Part shown: positions 31,815-42,230 of the stretch, piece after piece
Position numbering within the stretch: position 1 is the stretch's first letter
Layout of the letters: each line of letters opens with the position of its first letter
Source: Flaveria trinervia
Taxonomy: Eukaryota; Streptophyta; Magnoliopsida; Asterales; Asteraceae
Length of the DNA: 64,000 nucleotides
Reading direction: 5' to 3'
NCBI GenBank assembly: GCA_025506515.1
Contig: CM046442.1
Coordinates: 110,599,706 to 110,663,705, forward strand
Made by a program: the position numbers and the translations under genes
The notes under the pieces: model-generated
Seen by the model: the letters and a program-made list of their open reading frames with translations, nothing else
What the model was told of the DNA's origin: nothing
Database searches by the model: none

Positions 31815-32584
31815 TTAAAGGACCGGTTGAGGGGGTTTGGTCACTTACAACACAACACACAATGAGAAGAGATTGATTTAGAATATTTAACAGATCAAAT
31901 GGGGAACTAGAAACCAGTTACAATGATACTAAGAAACACAAATAATAAGAGATAAAACAAGAACAAAATACTCAAGTTTTTGGTTTTCAAAAATGTTGTA
32001 TATTGCTCTCTAGTTCCATAAAAGTGTTGTAAAGCATACATTAAGATACAAAGGACCAAAGATACTTTATACTACATCCTACAGCCGGCCATACTTTGAA
32101 CGCCAGCTGGATACATGATCTAGACAACAACAAAAACAATGTAGAGTCAAAAAGCAGATTGCCTTTTAATTAGTGACTATAATATGTCATAGCTCACATC
32201 CTAATATATTACAAAGAGGATAAAAGTACATAAAGTAGAAAAAATAGACTCAAGATCTCAATGTACAGTTTACCAAAAGCATGGACCTTTTCACCAACTT
32301 GTGAAAATTGGTGAGTCATACAGAGTTGCAATAGAAATGGTGGTCTAGCTTTATGGTATAAGGTACATCAGATAAAGCATGTACTCAAAAGTTTTCAGAA
32401 GAAATATTTCTTCATAAACTGGCTTCGAAAGACTTTGTCTTTGAAGCTTCGGAAGACTTCATGTTTGGCTTCGGAAGATATTGGTCTTGGCTTCGGACGA
32501 TTTCATACTTGGAATATTTTCTAGTGCAGAATGTGAAACTTCCAAAGCATTCTACTTCAGCACTTTATACATGCATGCAGAACA
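31815..32584 (-). repeat. 5' LTR of element A
   Basis: About 770 bp, bounded by the PBS at the low end and by the join to element D's RT at the high end. Its minus-strand start TGTTCTGCATGC aligns with the degenerate start of K's LTR at 41409. CTTCGGAAG-type cluster at 32395-32530. The exact outer edge is uncertain by a few bases because no TSD partner is visible. Confidence 0.78.
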
Positions 32585-32599
32585 GACTATTTGGATGTT

Positions 32600-33960
32600 T
32601 TAGATTGCATCAGCCTTATATGAAACCTTACAGAAGCTATGCAAGAGGAGCTGCTTCAATTGAAAAGGCAAAAGGTTTGAAACCTATGTCCTCTTTCTCA
32701 TGGGAAGACTACTGTAGGAACCAAATGGGCTTTCAGGAATATCAAGGATGATAGAGGACTTGCCGTCAAAAACAAGGCAAGACTAGTTCTTCAAGGGTAC
32801 ACACAAGAAGAAGGAATTGACTACACAAATGTTTTTGCTCCTGTAGCAAGACTAGAAGCTGTTAGGATATTCTTAGCTTTTGTTGCATCCAAGAACTTTA
32901 AGGTTTACCAACTTGATGTCAAGTGTGCTTTTCTCTATAAGGTGATTGATGAAGAGGTGTATGTCAAACAACCACCTGGCTTTGCAAATCCTGATAATCT
33001 TGATTATGTTTATAGGCTTGATAAGGCTCTATATAGGTTGCATCAAGCACCAAGGATATGGTATGAGACTCTATCTTAGTATCTCTACAAAGCATGGATA
33101 CAGAAGAGGTACTATAGATGGAACTCTCTTCATTAAAGGAACAAGAAACGACTTGATGCTAGTTCAAGTGTGTGTAGATGACATCATCTTTGGTTCAACT
33201 AATCGAAAGCCCTGTAAAGACTTTAAGAAGCTGATGAGTGACAAATTTGAAATGAGTGTTATGGGGGAAGCCAATTTCTTTCTAGGAATTCAAGTGAAGC
33301 AAGTTGAAGATGGCATCTTCATAAGTCAGACAATGTATGTTGAAGACATACTCAAGAGATTCAACATGACTGATTGTAAGGTTGTTAAGACTCCCATAGC
33401 AAGAAACGACTCCCTTCGGCCTAACCTTGAGGGGGAGTGTGTGGATGAACACCTCTATAGGGCTATGATTAGGTCTCTTATGTACCTTACAGTTAGCAGG
33501 CTTGATATCATATTTGCTACACATGTTTGTGCAAGATATCAAACCAACCCCAAGATGTCACACCTTATCACTATTAAGTGAATTTTAAGATATCTCAAAA
33601 GTGCCTCAACACTTGGCCTTTTATATCCAAAGAATTATGACTTCAATCTATATGCATATACTGATAGTGACTATGGTGGATGCAATATGACTGCAAAGTC
33701 TATATTCGGGGGTTGTCATTTTCTTGGTGGAAGGGTTGTCTCATGGAAATGCAAGAAGCAATCCTGTGTGTTTGCATCAACTGTTGAAGCAGAATATATT
33801 ACTACTACAAGATGTTATGCTCAATGCTTAAGATTCAGAATCAGATGCTATCCTTGGTGGAAGGGTTGTCTCATGGAAAATGCAAGAAGCAATCCTGTGT
33901 GGGTTGTCATTTTCTTGGTGGAAGGGTTGTCTCATGGAAGACTTTTCATAGATTCTTGAT
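32600..33960 (+). pseudogene. RT and RNase H of element D
   Basis: Shifting frames read MQEELLQFKRQK-like text, KNKARLVLQGYTQEEGIDYT, VFAPVARLEAVRIFLAF, VYQLDVKCAFLYKVIDE, KQPPGFANPDN, then from 33095 an open frame HGYRRGTIDGTLFI, LMLVQVCVDDIIFGSTN, FFLGIQVKQVEDGIFISQ and YRAMIRSLMYLTVSRLDIIF. The catalytic YVDD is CVDD. RNase H follows (YTDSDYGGCNMTAKS), then a segment present in three direct copies (33723, 33853, 33914) that replaces the RNase H C-terminus. Dead, but the reading frame is well kept. Confidence 0.88.
33723..33939 (+). repeat. three direct copies of a 26-48 bp RNase H segment in element D
   Basis: CTTGGTGGAAGGGTTGTCTC and following bases occur at 33723-33770, 33853-33900 and 33914-33939. 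The first two share a further 22 bp (TGCAAGAAGCAATCCTGTGT, with one extra A in the second). Confidence 0.85.
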
Positions 33961-34434
33961 AATTTCTCTTCAAAAGATATGTTTTTATCTTCGTAAGAAA
34001 TTTAAGTCTTTAAAACAAACAACTATCACAGAACATTTACCTTCGGAAGAAATCTCTGGCATATCTTTCGAAGCTTAATTCTCTTGGCTTCGGAAGCTTT
34101 CCTCTAAAAAAATCTTTGAAAACTCTTTCGAAGTCACTTTGGCTTCGGAAGTTTTCGTCTCAAAACTTCCAAAGTCAAATACCATCGGAAGATTTACGAC
34201 TTCCAAGAAAACAACTTTTGAGCAAAATGCAAATTACTTTTTCAGAGGTATGACCGATATCTGGATTTCAAAATTTATCCTCTTTCGTTAACTTTGTCTG
34301 AAATCCATTTCAAATATAAACTCAATGGTTTCCCATATTTCTTTATCATCTTCATCTACTCCCATACCTAAATTCCTAAATTTCTCTAAAACCGTCTTTT
34401 TTTCTTCTTTTCCTACACCTCAAAGCTATCTAAA

Positions 34435-35150
34435 ATGGCCAACCTCAACCGCACAATTGACCCAAACTCCTCCATGCAGTTACACAAGAAACACAATAAG
34501 GTTGCTCTGCTACACTCTAAGAAAGATCCTCATTTCTAAAAGGTTTGTCAATTTTTGGCTTTATCAAACTACTCCACCTCCCTTACAATTGATCCTGTTC
34601 TTTATGAGGATCATCTGCTTAATTTTTGGAAGACCTGTCAAGTGGTCATTATGGATGGGGAGAATGCACTGTCTACTACAGTGCAGGGGAGAAAATCATC
34701 ATCACTTCAACCATCATCAACACTCACCTTCAACGGGATGATGAGGAAAGTGAATTGTCCTTTCCTAAAGAAGTTGTAAACCACTTCTTTGAGCAGATGG
34801 GTGATAAAGAAGAATACTCTGTCAAGATCTTCAGGAAATGGAAGGTCTCCTCCCAGTGGAAGTACTTACTTCTTGTGGTTATCCACAGATTGTCCATCAA
34901 GCATAGGGGTTGGGACCATATTTTTGAAGAGCTCTCCTTCATGGTGCATGAGATGATTCAGGAGGTCAAGCTTAGGTACTCTTAGTTTGTTTATACAAAT
35001 TTAATTGCTAACTTGGACTTGTTAGAATATTATATGTTTCCTATATATGTTTAATACATTCTCATCTGCGAACTAGGCTCACAGTTGAGAGAAACATGTA
35101 ATGTTCTTAAATTGGAATAGATGAAGCCCGACATATTTAAAATTATACAA
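34435..35150 (+). pseudogene. env-like third ORF of element D, N-terminal part
   Basis: ATG at 34435 (MANLNRTIDPNSSMQLHKKH), a stop near 34540, then FLALSNYSTSLTIDPVLYED, LNFWKTCQVVIMDGENALST, a frameshift, KIIITSTIINTHLQRDDEES, KWKVSSQWKYLLLVVIHRLS, FVYTNLIANLDLLEYYMFP and, further, MKPDIFKII. It parallels C's domain order and A's start, which lets the ancestral start be placed at MANLN. The gene is cut at about 35150. The spacer 33960-34434 upstream carries CTTCGGAAG words, and a stretch at 34215-34330 matches K at 46855-46930. Confidence 0.7.
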
Positions 35151-37539
35151 ATTTATTTGTGTATTTGCCATGAGTTTCTATCAACACATTGTCAAGATTA
35201 TATAAACTCAAAGTTGAGTTTCAAAACCCTATTTTACATTTGTGTGTTGTCCATGAGTTTCTAGATATATTTATTATATGTAACATATACCACTTTTTAA
35301 ATTTGGTACTCGGGTTTCTTTATGCAAGCCTAGGGTATATTTATTTAAAAATCCCTAGAGCAGTCTCATCATCTAACCTTATATTAGGTATTGGAACTTG
35401 TTGAATTGGATTCTCTTTAATGTACTTCCATAAAAGTTAGTGGATAGGGTCGACTCTCTAACTTACTTTTAATAAAATAACTACAAAAGCTATTCTTTTT
35501 ATATAATATTGAAACTTAAGGGCCCATGCCATTTGTTTGATATAATTACAATTGATAAAAAATGTTTTTCCATAGCATAAAGTTTGGTGGTATGGAATAT
35601 AGTTTCGATATAAACGGCCGATAATTTCTGGCTCCAACACACTCTAAATACTTTATTAAAATGTTTAACTTAAAATATTTGGTGGGTACCTCTTAAATGG
35701 GCCACCGGATTTGAGGATGTATTAATGATAATTAAATGTTAATCTTGTGCCCGTAGAAAAATTTATGCTTTAATAATACAACCAATTGCAATTATTTATT
35801 AATTACTTACACTCCTAGATAAAGACTTTTGTTTTATATTAAGCATGCATTCATTATTATGATTATTTTAAATTAAATTAAAAGTATAAAACAGTGACCA
35901 GACAAAATAATTTTGGTTTTGCATTGCATAAATATGTGAACATTTATCTAGTGATATATTAACATGTTATATATATAACGTTCAAAAGGTAGTTATATTT
36001 GTCTTCCGATCTTCACTTAGAGATTTTATCGATGATTTTGTTAATTTATAAAAGCATATGAATGAAACTATAAAATTATACAACTTTTTTTTGGTTTGGT
36101 TATACATCCATGCCCATAATTTTAAATTGTTTTTCGTACTTAATAAATATTTGCACATTATAAGAAATGTCTTCATATAAACGTGCATGAAACAAAAGTT
36201 CTCCAATTGTTTCTAAGGAATTTGTCTGTGTATATATATATGTGTGTTTATTGTTAAAACTTGTAATAAATTTATAATTTTTTAACTAATTTTTCTTTTT
36301 TATAAGGTGATTTTTTCAGTTTCTTATATATCTCTATTCATATAAATTTTATATGCATGAGTATACTAGAGAATTATAATAAATCTAAATATATTATCAA
36401 CTGTAGTTATAATACATGTATATATGTAATTTGTTAGTAATTATCCATTTATTTATTCAAGTATTTTCACATAATAATGATGTAAACACTAACGATAAAA
36501 TCTTAGATACCATAACCAAGAAGAATTGATTTGATTAGCTTTACTTAATAATACATAATATCTGAAGTGGTTTTCATTGTTATATAAGAGCTTTATGGTT
36601 ATTGTCTTTTTTTTCTCCATCTTATATATTTCTCTATACTTATCATTACCGGAATATTGTTATATCTTTCTCTATAGTTATCATTGTCAGATCATTGTTG
36701 GCCGAAAACTTACTTCCCCTATCGTCCCACACAAGTGATAAATTTAATTTCTTCTTACACTCATCCTATCATGGGAATGCATCGTAAAAGAACACAAAAC
36801 ACATATTAGGTTTTCTTTATATTTTTCAAACCACCTCAACAAAGTTATCATAATAGTAGCTTCTGTCACAAGTTTCTTGTCACTGTTGTCGTGCCCTTAT
36901 ATCATCGACGTTAGCCTCGACAATGTATTCTTACCATTTATGTTTTTATGATTTTTTTATTTGTTTTGAGATATTATGCTCTTATAACATCGAAATATTT
37001 ATTGTCTTTTCACTCTAGTCTAAGATTCTGATTTAATATGTTTTAACTATACTGGAGTATTACGTAAAAGATGTTCATCAAAATTTATTGTTATAATCTT
37101 TAGGACGTATGATTTGACTTAGGTTTCTTTTGTGTTTTTTTAATCCTATAAATTATGGAGTTTATTATTCTATAAAGTAAGAAAGGGATGTTTAGGGTTG
37201 GTTCTAACACTATTTACACTTGTGTATTAAACCTTCTGGTATATAAAAAGGGAGTTGTTTTATCTCAAAACCACTTGATATGTTAAAAACTTGTATATAT
37301 ATTGTATTATTTATTATATAACTAACTAAAATGCAAGTGGAGTTTTGTTCATTTAAGAATTGTATGTTTTCAGAAAATAGAAAATTGATAGGCTTTGTTC
37401 TAAATACACATACGCATATAGACTAGTTGCATGTGTATATATAATATATATATATACACACACATTATTATACATTTTAAGAAAAGTTAGGAGAGATGAG
37501 ATAAAAACAAAGAAAGAATGGGAAGCGTGAAATAACCTA
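35151..37539. other. AT-rich segment without recognisable genes
   Basis: No transposon protein, LTR pair or long ORF is visible. It has short TA/CA microsatellites (36230-36250, 37437-37465), poly-A/T runs and many stops in all frames. It could be host intergenic DNA or a very old insertion. No coding or RNA call is supportable. Confidence 0.6.
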
Positions 37540-38334
37540 TTTTGGATAAAGTAAGGCTGGTGCAATCAAAACAAACACTTATAAACATTTTTGGTACAAT
37601 TGTGAGAGAACTTCCAAAGGGAAAAGCTGCACTTTCGACATTTAAGGCTAAAAGAACTTCGGAAGAGGAATCTAGACTTCTGAAGACAAAGTCATCCTCT
37701 TTCCGAAGTTCAACACTTAAAAGATTTCAAGACAATTACTTTCGAAGTATGAAGTCATGAAGAGCAGCACAAGTCTCGGAAGTAGTCGCTCTTCTGAAGT
37801 TACTTAACCTTCGGAAGAACCTACTATAAACCAGTGATCATAAGTATGGACCATCTGACACTCCGTGTAACCTCTGAAATATTTCATGACGTTTTTCCAC
37901 TCTTATGTAGTTGACCATACTTTATTGTACTATTCATCATTTATCGTATAATTACCAACTTTAGTTGATGACAAAAACTAAGTAATGGACATGTTATGAC
38001 TATCTTATCTAGGATAGTATTTTATCTTAGATACCTTACTACTAGCAATGTAGTATTTGTTTAGTTGTAAGTTTCCAGCTGGTATCAAAGTATAATCGGC
38101 TGTGGATAATAGAATATATAATTTCTCATTGTAACTCATTTATATGCTTCATAGAGTCCTGTAGTACATTGAGTTAAAAAGTAATATATACAAGTATTTT
38201 GAAAATTATTCTTTGTGTCTTTTTTACTTAGCATATTTTATCAATTGTCCAAGAATTCTGCACGATCAAACCGAGTGTGATTTAGTGAGTTTGAGATATA
38301 GCAATTGTGTTATGTGACCAACCTCGATCCTACA
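37540..38334 (+). mobile_element. solo LTR of the C/E/H type, TSD ACCTA
   Basis: 795 bp starting TTTTGGATAAAGTAAGGCTGG (compare TGTTGGATCAAGAAAGGCTGG in this family) and ending CCTCGATCCTACA. It is flanked by ACCTA at 37535-37539 and 38335-38339. CTTCCGAAG motifs run from 37610 to 37810. No internal sequence is present, so it is the product of LTR-LTR recombination. Termini and many internal positions are mutated, so it is old. Confidence 0.88.
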
Positions 38335-38435
38335 ACCTACTTTTAATGTTTTATCCTTTAACGAAAATACTATTTAACTATCGTAAGATAGCTTAATAAT
38401 AAGACGTATGAAAGGTCACTCAAAAGGCCCGCTAC

Positions 38436-38483
38436 TTGAGAGTTTTGTACGTTTGAGAGTTTTGTACGTTTGAGAGTTGTACG
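38436..38483. repeat. 17-bp tandem repeat, nearly three copies
   Basis: TTGAGAGTTTTGTACGT is repeated at 38436-38452 and 38453-38469, with a shortened third copy to 38483. Confidence 0.8.
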
Positions 38484-38740
38484 CTTTTCAAAAACAACAA
38501 AAAAACATGCCTTCGTCTAAATACACATGAATGTACAATAAGCACATGTATATGGATATATGTATGTCATTATACATTTTAAGAAAAGTCAGGAGATATG
38601 AGATAAAAACAAGGAAAGAATGGAGAGGTGAAATAAACTAATTTATAGTTTAATCCTTTTAACATTAACACTATTTTGTTGCCTCAAGATAGCTTAATAA
38701 CAAGACATATGAATGGTCGCTGAAAGGGGCTTGGGTTTAA

Positions 38741-41408
38741 ACATATCCCAGATTAACACCTTGAAAATTGTATTTAGAATTTTTTACCATAGTCGGTATT
38801 TTGAGAAGTAATTATCAAAATGAATATTTAAAAAAAAATTATTTTCTCATTCGTAATCCTATTGGAAAAAAGTTTTAGTTTTTAATTAATTAATGCCATT
38901 TGAAAAGGGTTAAAGGAAATAGTTTCTAAAAAACCATATCTTTTTTGGGCTTGCCAGATTAAAATTAAAGTTTTTCTAAAAATAGTTTTAATTCTTCATA
39001 AACATTTTCTTCAAACTTGTTTTAAATATAAATTTTCATATTAATATATGAGACGTACTACCATTCATTTTATATATTATTGTTACGTTAAATGTTATTA
39101 GATATCTATTCTTTTCATTCATTTTAAATTATTAAAAAAGTAATATTATAATTTTATAAAGTTAAATACTGGTAGATACATAAACATTAAATAGGATATT
39201 GAATACCAATATTTACTAGCAGGGATTATATTTGTTAGTAGGCCTCAAATAGTAATATAAGATATTTATATATTTCTAATGTTTTAACAAAACATTTGTG
39301 AAAACTAATACAAAGTTAAAAAAACTTTTTTTTAAACTGACATGTCGAGAAAATAAAAGATTTGGTTTTAAAAACATTTTCCTTTAATCCTTTTTAAATA
39401 ACGTAATGGTAATAAAGAAACATTTTTTATCCAATAAAATTATGAGTAAGAAAATAATTTTATAATAAGTATTTATTTTAATAAATACTTTAAAAAAGTC
39501 ATTTTGATAATAATATTTCTAACAAAGAAAAACTCTGTATTTATATGATTTTCACATTTATCAATTTAGGGAATATTAGTTTTGAATCTGATATATCTCC
39601 ATTGCATTAATTACGATTGGCTAGGCATGTGAAGTTGTTAGAGGCGTGGTGGGGGATTAGGTAAATTTGATGTGAAACATAAATTTAAGGGTGACCCAAG
39701 ATCTTGTGGGCTGTTAGATCTTCGATTGGCTTAACTTCACTATCTCACTGATTTTTTTTATCTTCCTCACTTCTGATCTTCTTCTTGTGTGTGTTTCAAT
39801 CTCTCTGTCATCATCTTATTGGCTGTTGCCCTATATTTGTGGGGGCTCCCTCTTTCTTCTCTTATTCAACCTAGTAGCTAGCTAGGGTTTTACAAATAAC
39901 TATTAAAATTATTAAAAGCTAAATAAAAATAAAATTGATGCTCATTAATCTTTTATTTTCTGGTTGGTGTTCAGATTACTTTGCAGACCTCCTTTTTCAT
40001 CCTTCACCAGTCCACCTAATGATGCCAGAACATCACTGATATCTTCTTAGACATACCAATGAGAAGTGATCCACCACTATGGTTGTCAATGAATCAAGTA
40101 AACTAATTTATTAAAAAGAGATATAGAGAAATGGGTGATTAACTTAAAAGTGATTTGGTAAAAAGGTAAGTGAACGTTACTTTTTATTATTGTGCATGTT
40201 GCATCACCCTTCAAAAATAGACTATTAGTATTATGTTATAAAAGGTATGATCATGAGAATTTTTGGTATATTAGACGGTTTGTACAAATGTTTTATATCT
40301 GTGGTATTAATAAACATTACAAACTTAGGTTATAAAAATTACTGCATAATGCAAACTACTAATTTCTGCGTTCGCAAAAATTAGAAAAAAAAGAAAAATA
40401 CTATGTATCAACTTCAAACCAGAAACAATAGTTACCAATAAATGAAGCATCTAGCAAATCTCAAGTGAATACCATTAAGCAAATGGTTATTTTTATAAAC
40501 TACAAAAACATATTTGCCAAACAATAAGATGAGTTCGATTGGTGAGTTATATATTGAAGAAATCAATGAGGATGACTGGTTTTTAACTAAATTTAACATA
40601 TCAGAAATTAGTAAGATGAATAAGCCACATTGCCAACATCTCTCGTCTCAACCCTCCATGTCACTATTCTTATGTTCATAAATTTTCACTTTTGAGTGGA
40701 AAAACAAAAACACTTTTGAGTGGAAAAACAAAAACAAGGCCCCTCGGGCCACATAAAAGCTTAGCCAATGTTTATAAGTAAGATTTTACATTTGACACTT
40801 TTGATTTTCTTATAAGTTTCTGGGTGATTGTTTTTGTATTTTAAGTTTTTCATTGGGTTAATTATTTTAGAAAACATTTAAATTATATCTAATTGCTAGT
40901 TAAAACGACAAGCTTCATAAACCATGTTCTAATTGTTGCTAAAGAGTTTTATATGGAATTGAAGTCTGTTGTTTTTCTAAGTTATATTTGTTAATTATAA
41001 CCAAATTATATTTACTTGTGTGTAGTAGAACGTAAGAATAATCTGACACGATTAATCTTCATATTATATTTGTATGTATGCTTTTTTATGAACTTGGAAA
41101 CGAATTGTAACAACAAAAGTACAATACTAAAAGTGGATTTCTTGATGTACGTGTTAAATGTAGGTTACAAAATCATAAATATCCTAGGTATATAAGTGAT
41201 CTGTGTACATTTCACTATCAACTTAAATATTTTACACACTCTTGAAAATTCAATAAACATAATTGAATATGTAAATTCTGTTATGGAAAAGTATACTAAT
41301 TGTCGGTTAGAAGCGGCAACAATTATTTATTCATGTCAACAGAAAAAAACATTTAGCAAAAAGTCTATCAGTAATATGAGTTACCTTACAGGTTAATTCA
41401 AACCAAAG
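38741..41408. other. AT-rich segment; possible plant gene 5' region near 39640-39910
   Basis: Mostly AT-rich with no gene. The part 39640-39910 differs: it has higher GC, pyrimidine-rich runs (CTCCCTCTTTCTTCTCTTA), CCTATATTTG and a telo-box-like AGGGTTTT, a composition typical of plant promoter and 5' UTR sequence. No ORF or splice structure follows, so a host gene is not called. A 24-bp direct tandem repeat lies at 40687-40734. Confidence 0.4.
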
Positions 41409-42177
41409 ATTTCTAGGCAATAATTCTAAAATACAAAGAAGTTACTTTGGAATATTTGACAATTGCACAAAGAAATTCACATATTGTCAAATGTTCTGAA
41501 GCAAAAGACTGATTCTTCCGAAGCCAAAGACCAATTCTTTCGAAACCAAATACCAACTTTTTCGAAGTCAAAGATGAAATCTTCCAAAGCTCAGAGACTA
41601 ATTTCTTCCGAAGCTCAGAGACTAATTTCTTTCGAAGCTCAGAGACTAATTTTTTCCAAATACAAAAAAATACATGCTTTTGATAAAAACTAAACCACTT
41701 TAAGCTGATATCTCTAAAGACTTACCAACTTATACAAATTGGTAATATCTCCATACTTTTGTCTACTGTAGATTAAAGTATTTGATTCTGTAACTTTTCA
41801 CTCTTATACTTTTATTTTTTTGTAATAGATAAGGATATGAGCTATGACATGTTATAGTTAGTAGTTAAAATGCAATATGCATTTTGACTTTACATTGATC
41901 AATTATCTAGATTAGTGTGATAACTAACATTTAAAGTATGACCGACTGAATGATGTACTATAAATTATCTCATGTATTGATCCTTAAGAAAAAGCCTTGT
42001 AACAGATGTAAAACACTTACAAGCAATATACATCATTCTTGAAAACCAATACTTGTGTTATTCTTGTGCTCTTTACTCTCATTCTTAGTTTAATCTGACG
42101 GTTCTCTGTTTGATATGTTAAGTGTTTGATCTCTCAAACCTTGTGAAACTGTTGCATGACCATTAACGGTCCTGTAG
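41409..42177 (+). repeat. 5' LTR of element K
   Basis: About 769 bp, aligning with the reverse complement of 31815-32584. It contains a 24-bp tandem repeat (AGCTCAGAGACTAATTTCTT...) in three copies at 41581-41655, and ends CGGTCCTGTAG before the PBS at about 42178-42191. The start is set only by alignment to A. Confidence 0.75.
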
Positions 42178-42191
42178 TTGGTATCATAAAA
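42178..42191 (+). other. primer-binding site of element K (degenerate)
   Basis: TTGGTATCATAAAA starts like the initiator-Met complement (TGGTATCA) and diverges after eight bases. Confidence 0.7.
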
Positions 42192-42230
42192 CACGTACCA
42201 ACTCAAATGGTAGCTCTCACTAACGTTAAC

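Larger units (their letters stand above)
2773..32584 (-). mobile_element. Element A: Sirevirus-like Ty1/copia, minus strand, interrupted by B and C
   Basis: Read on the minus strand from high to low coordinates: 5' LTR (31815-32584), PBS (31802-31813), gag (31692 down to 29878, then 22834 to about 22200), protease, integrase, RT, RNase H (21958 down to 18753, then 4441 to 4227), a spacer rich in TTCCGAAG, and the start of an env-like gene (3486 to 2773). B interrupts RNase H with TSD AGTCT and C interrupts gag with TSD CTTGG. In both cases the coding sequence resumes on the far side. The gypsy element cuts off the 3' end. Many stops and frameshifts make it dead. The right end abuts element D's RT, so A probably inserted into D. 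Confidence 0.85.
32590..35150 (+). mobile_element. Element D: group 2 Sirevirus-like remnant (RT to env-like)
   Basis: Plus-strand RT and RNase H, a TTCCGAAG-rich spacer, and the beginning of an env-like gene. There is no gag, integrase or LTR in the window. Its left end coincides with A's 5' LTR end, so A probably inserted into D, whose 5' half would lie left of the window. The right end fades into AT-rich unique sequence after about 35150. Confidence 0.75.
37380..38740. repeat. old tandem duplication around the solo LTR
   Basis: Text before the LTR (TTATACATTTTAAGAAAAGT, GAGATAAAAACAAAGAAAG) and after it (AAGATAGCTTAATAATAAGA) recurs in order at 38570-38700. Unit 1 is 37380-37539 plus 38335-38430, split by the solo LTR; unit 2 is about 38505-38740. 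Only unit 1 carries the LTR, so the duplication is older than the insertion or the LTR-less copy was duplicated first. Confidence 0.75.

Noticed and set aside
36230..37470. TA/CA microsatellites as replication origin or matrix attachment region
   Set aside because: AT-richness alone is not evidence; no defined motif was seen.
39790..39880. Candidate microRNA precursor (GGGGCTCCCTCTTTC resembles parts of miR159/319-type sequences)
   Set aside because: No complementary arm forming a long hairpin was found nearby, and the similarity is short.
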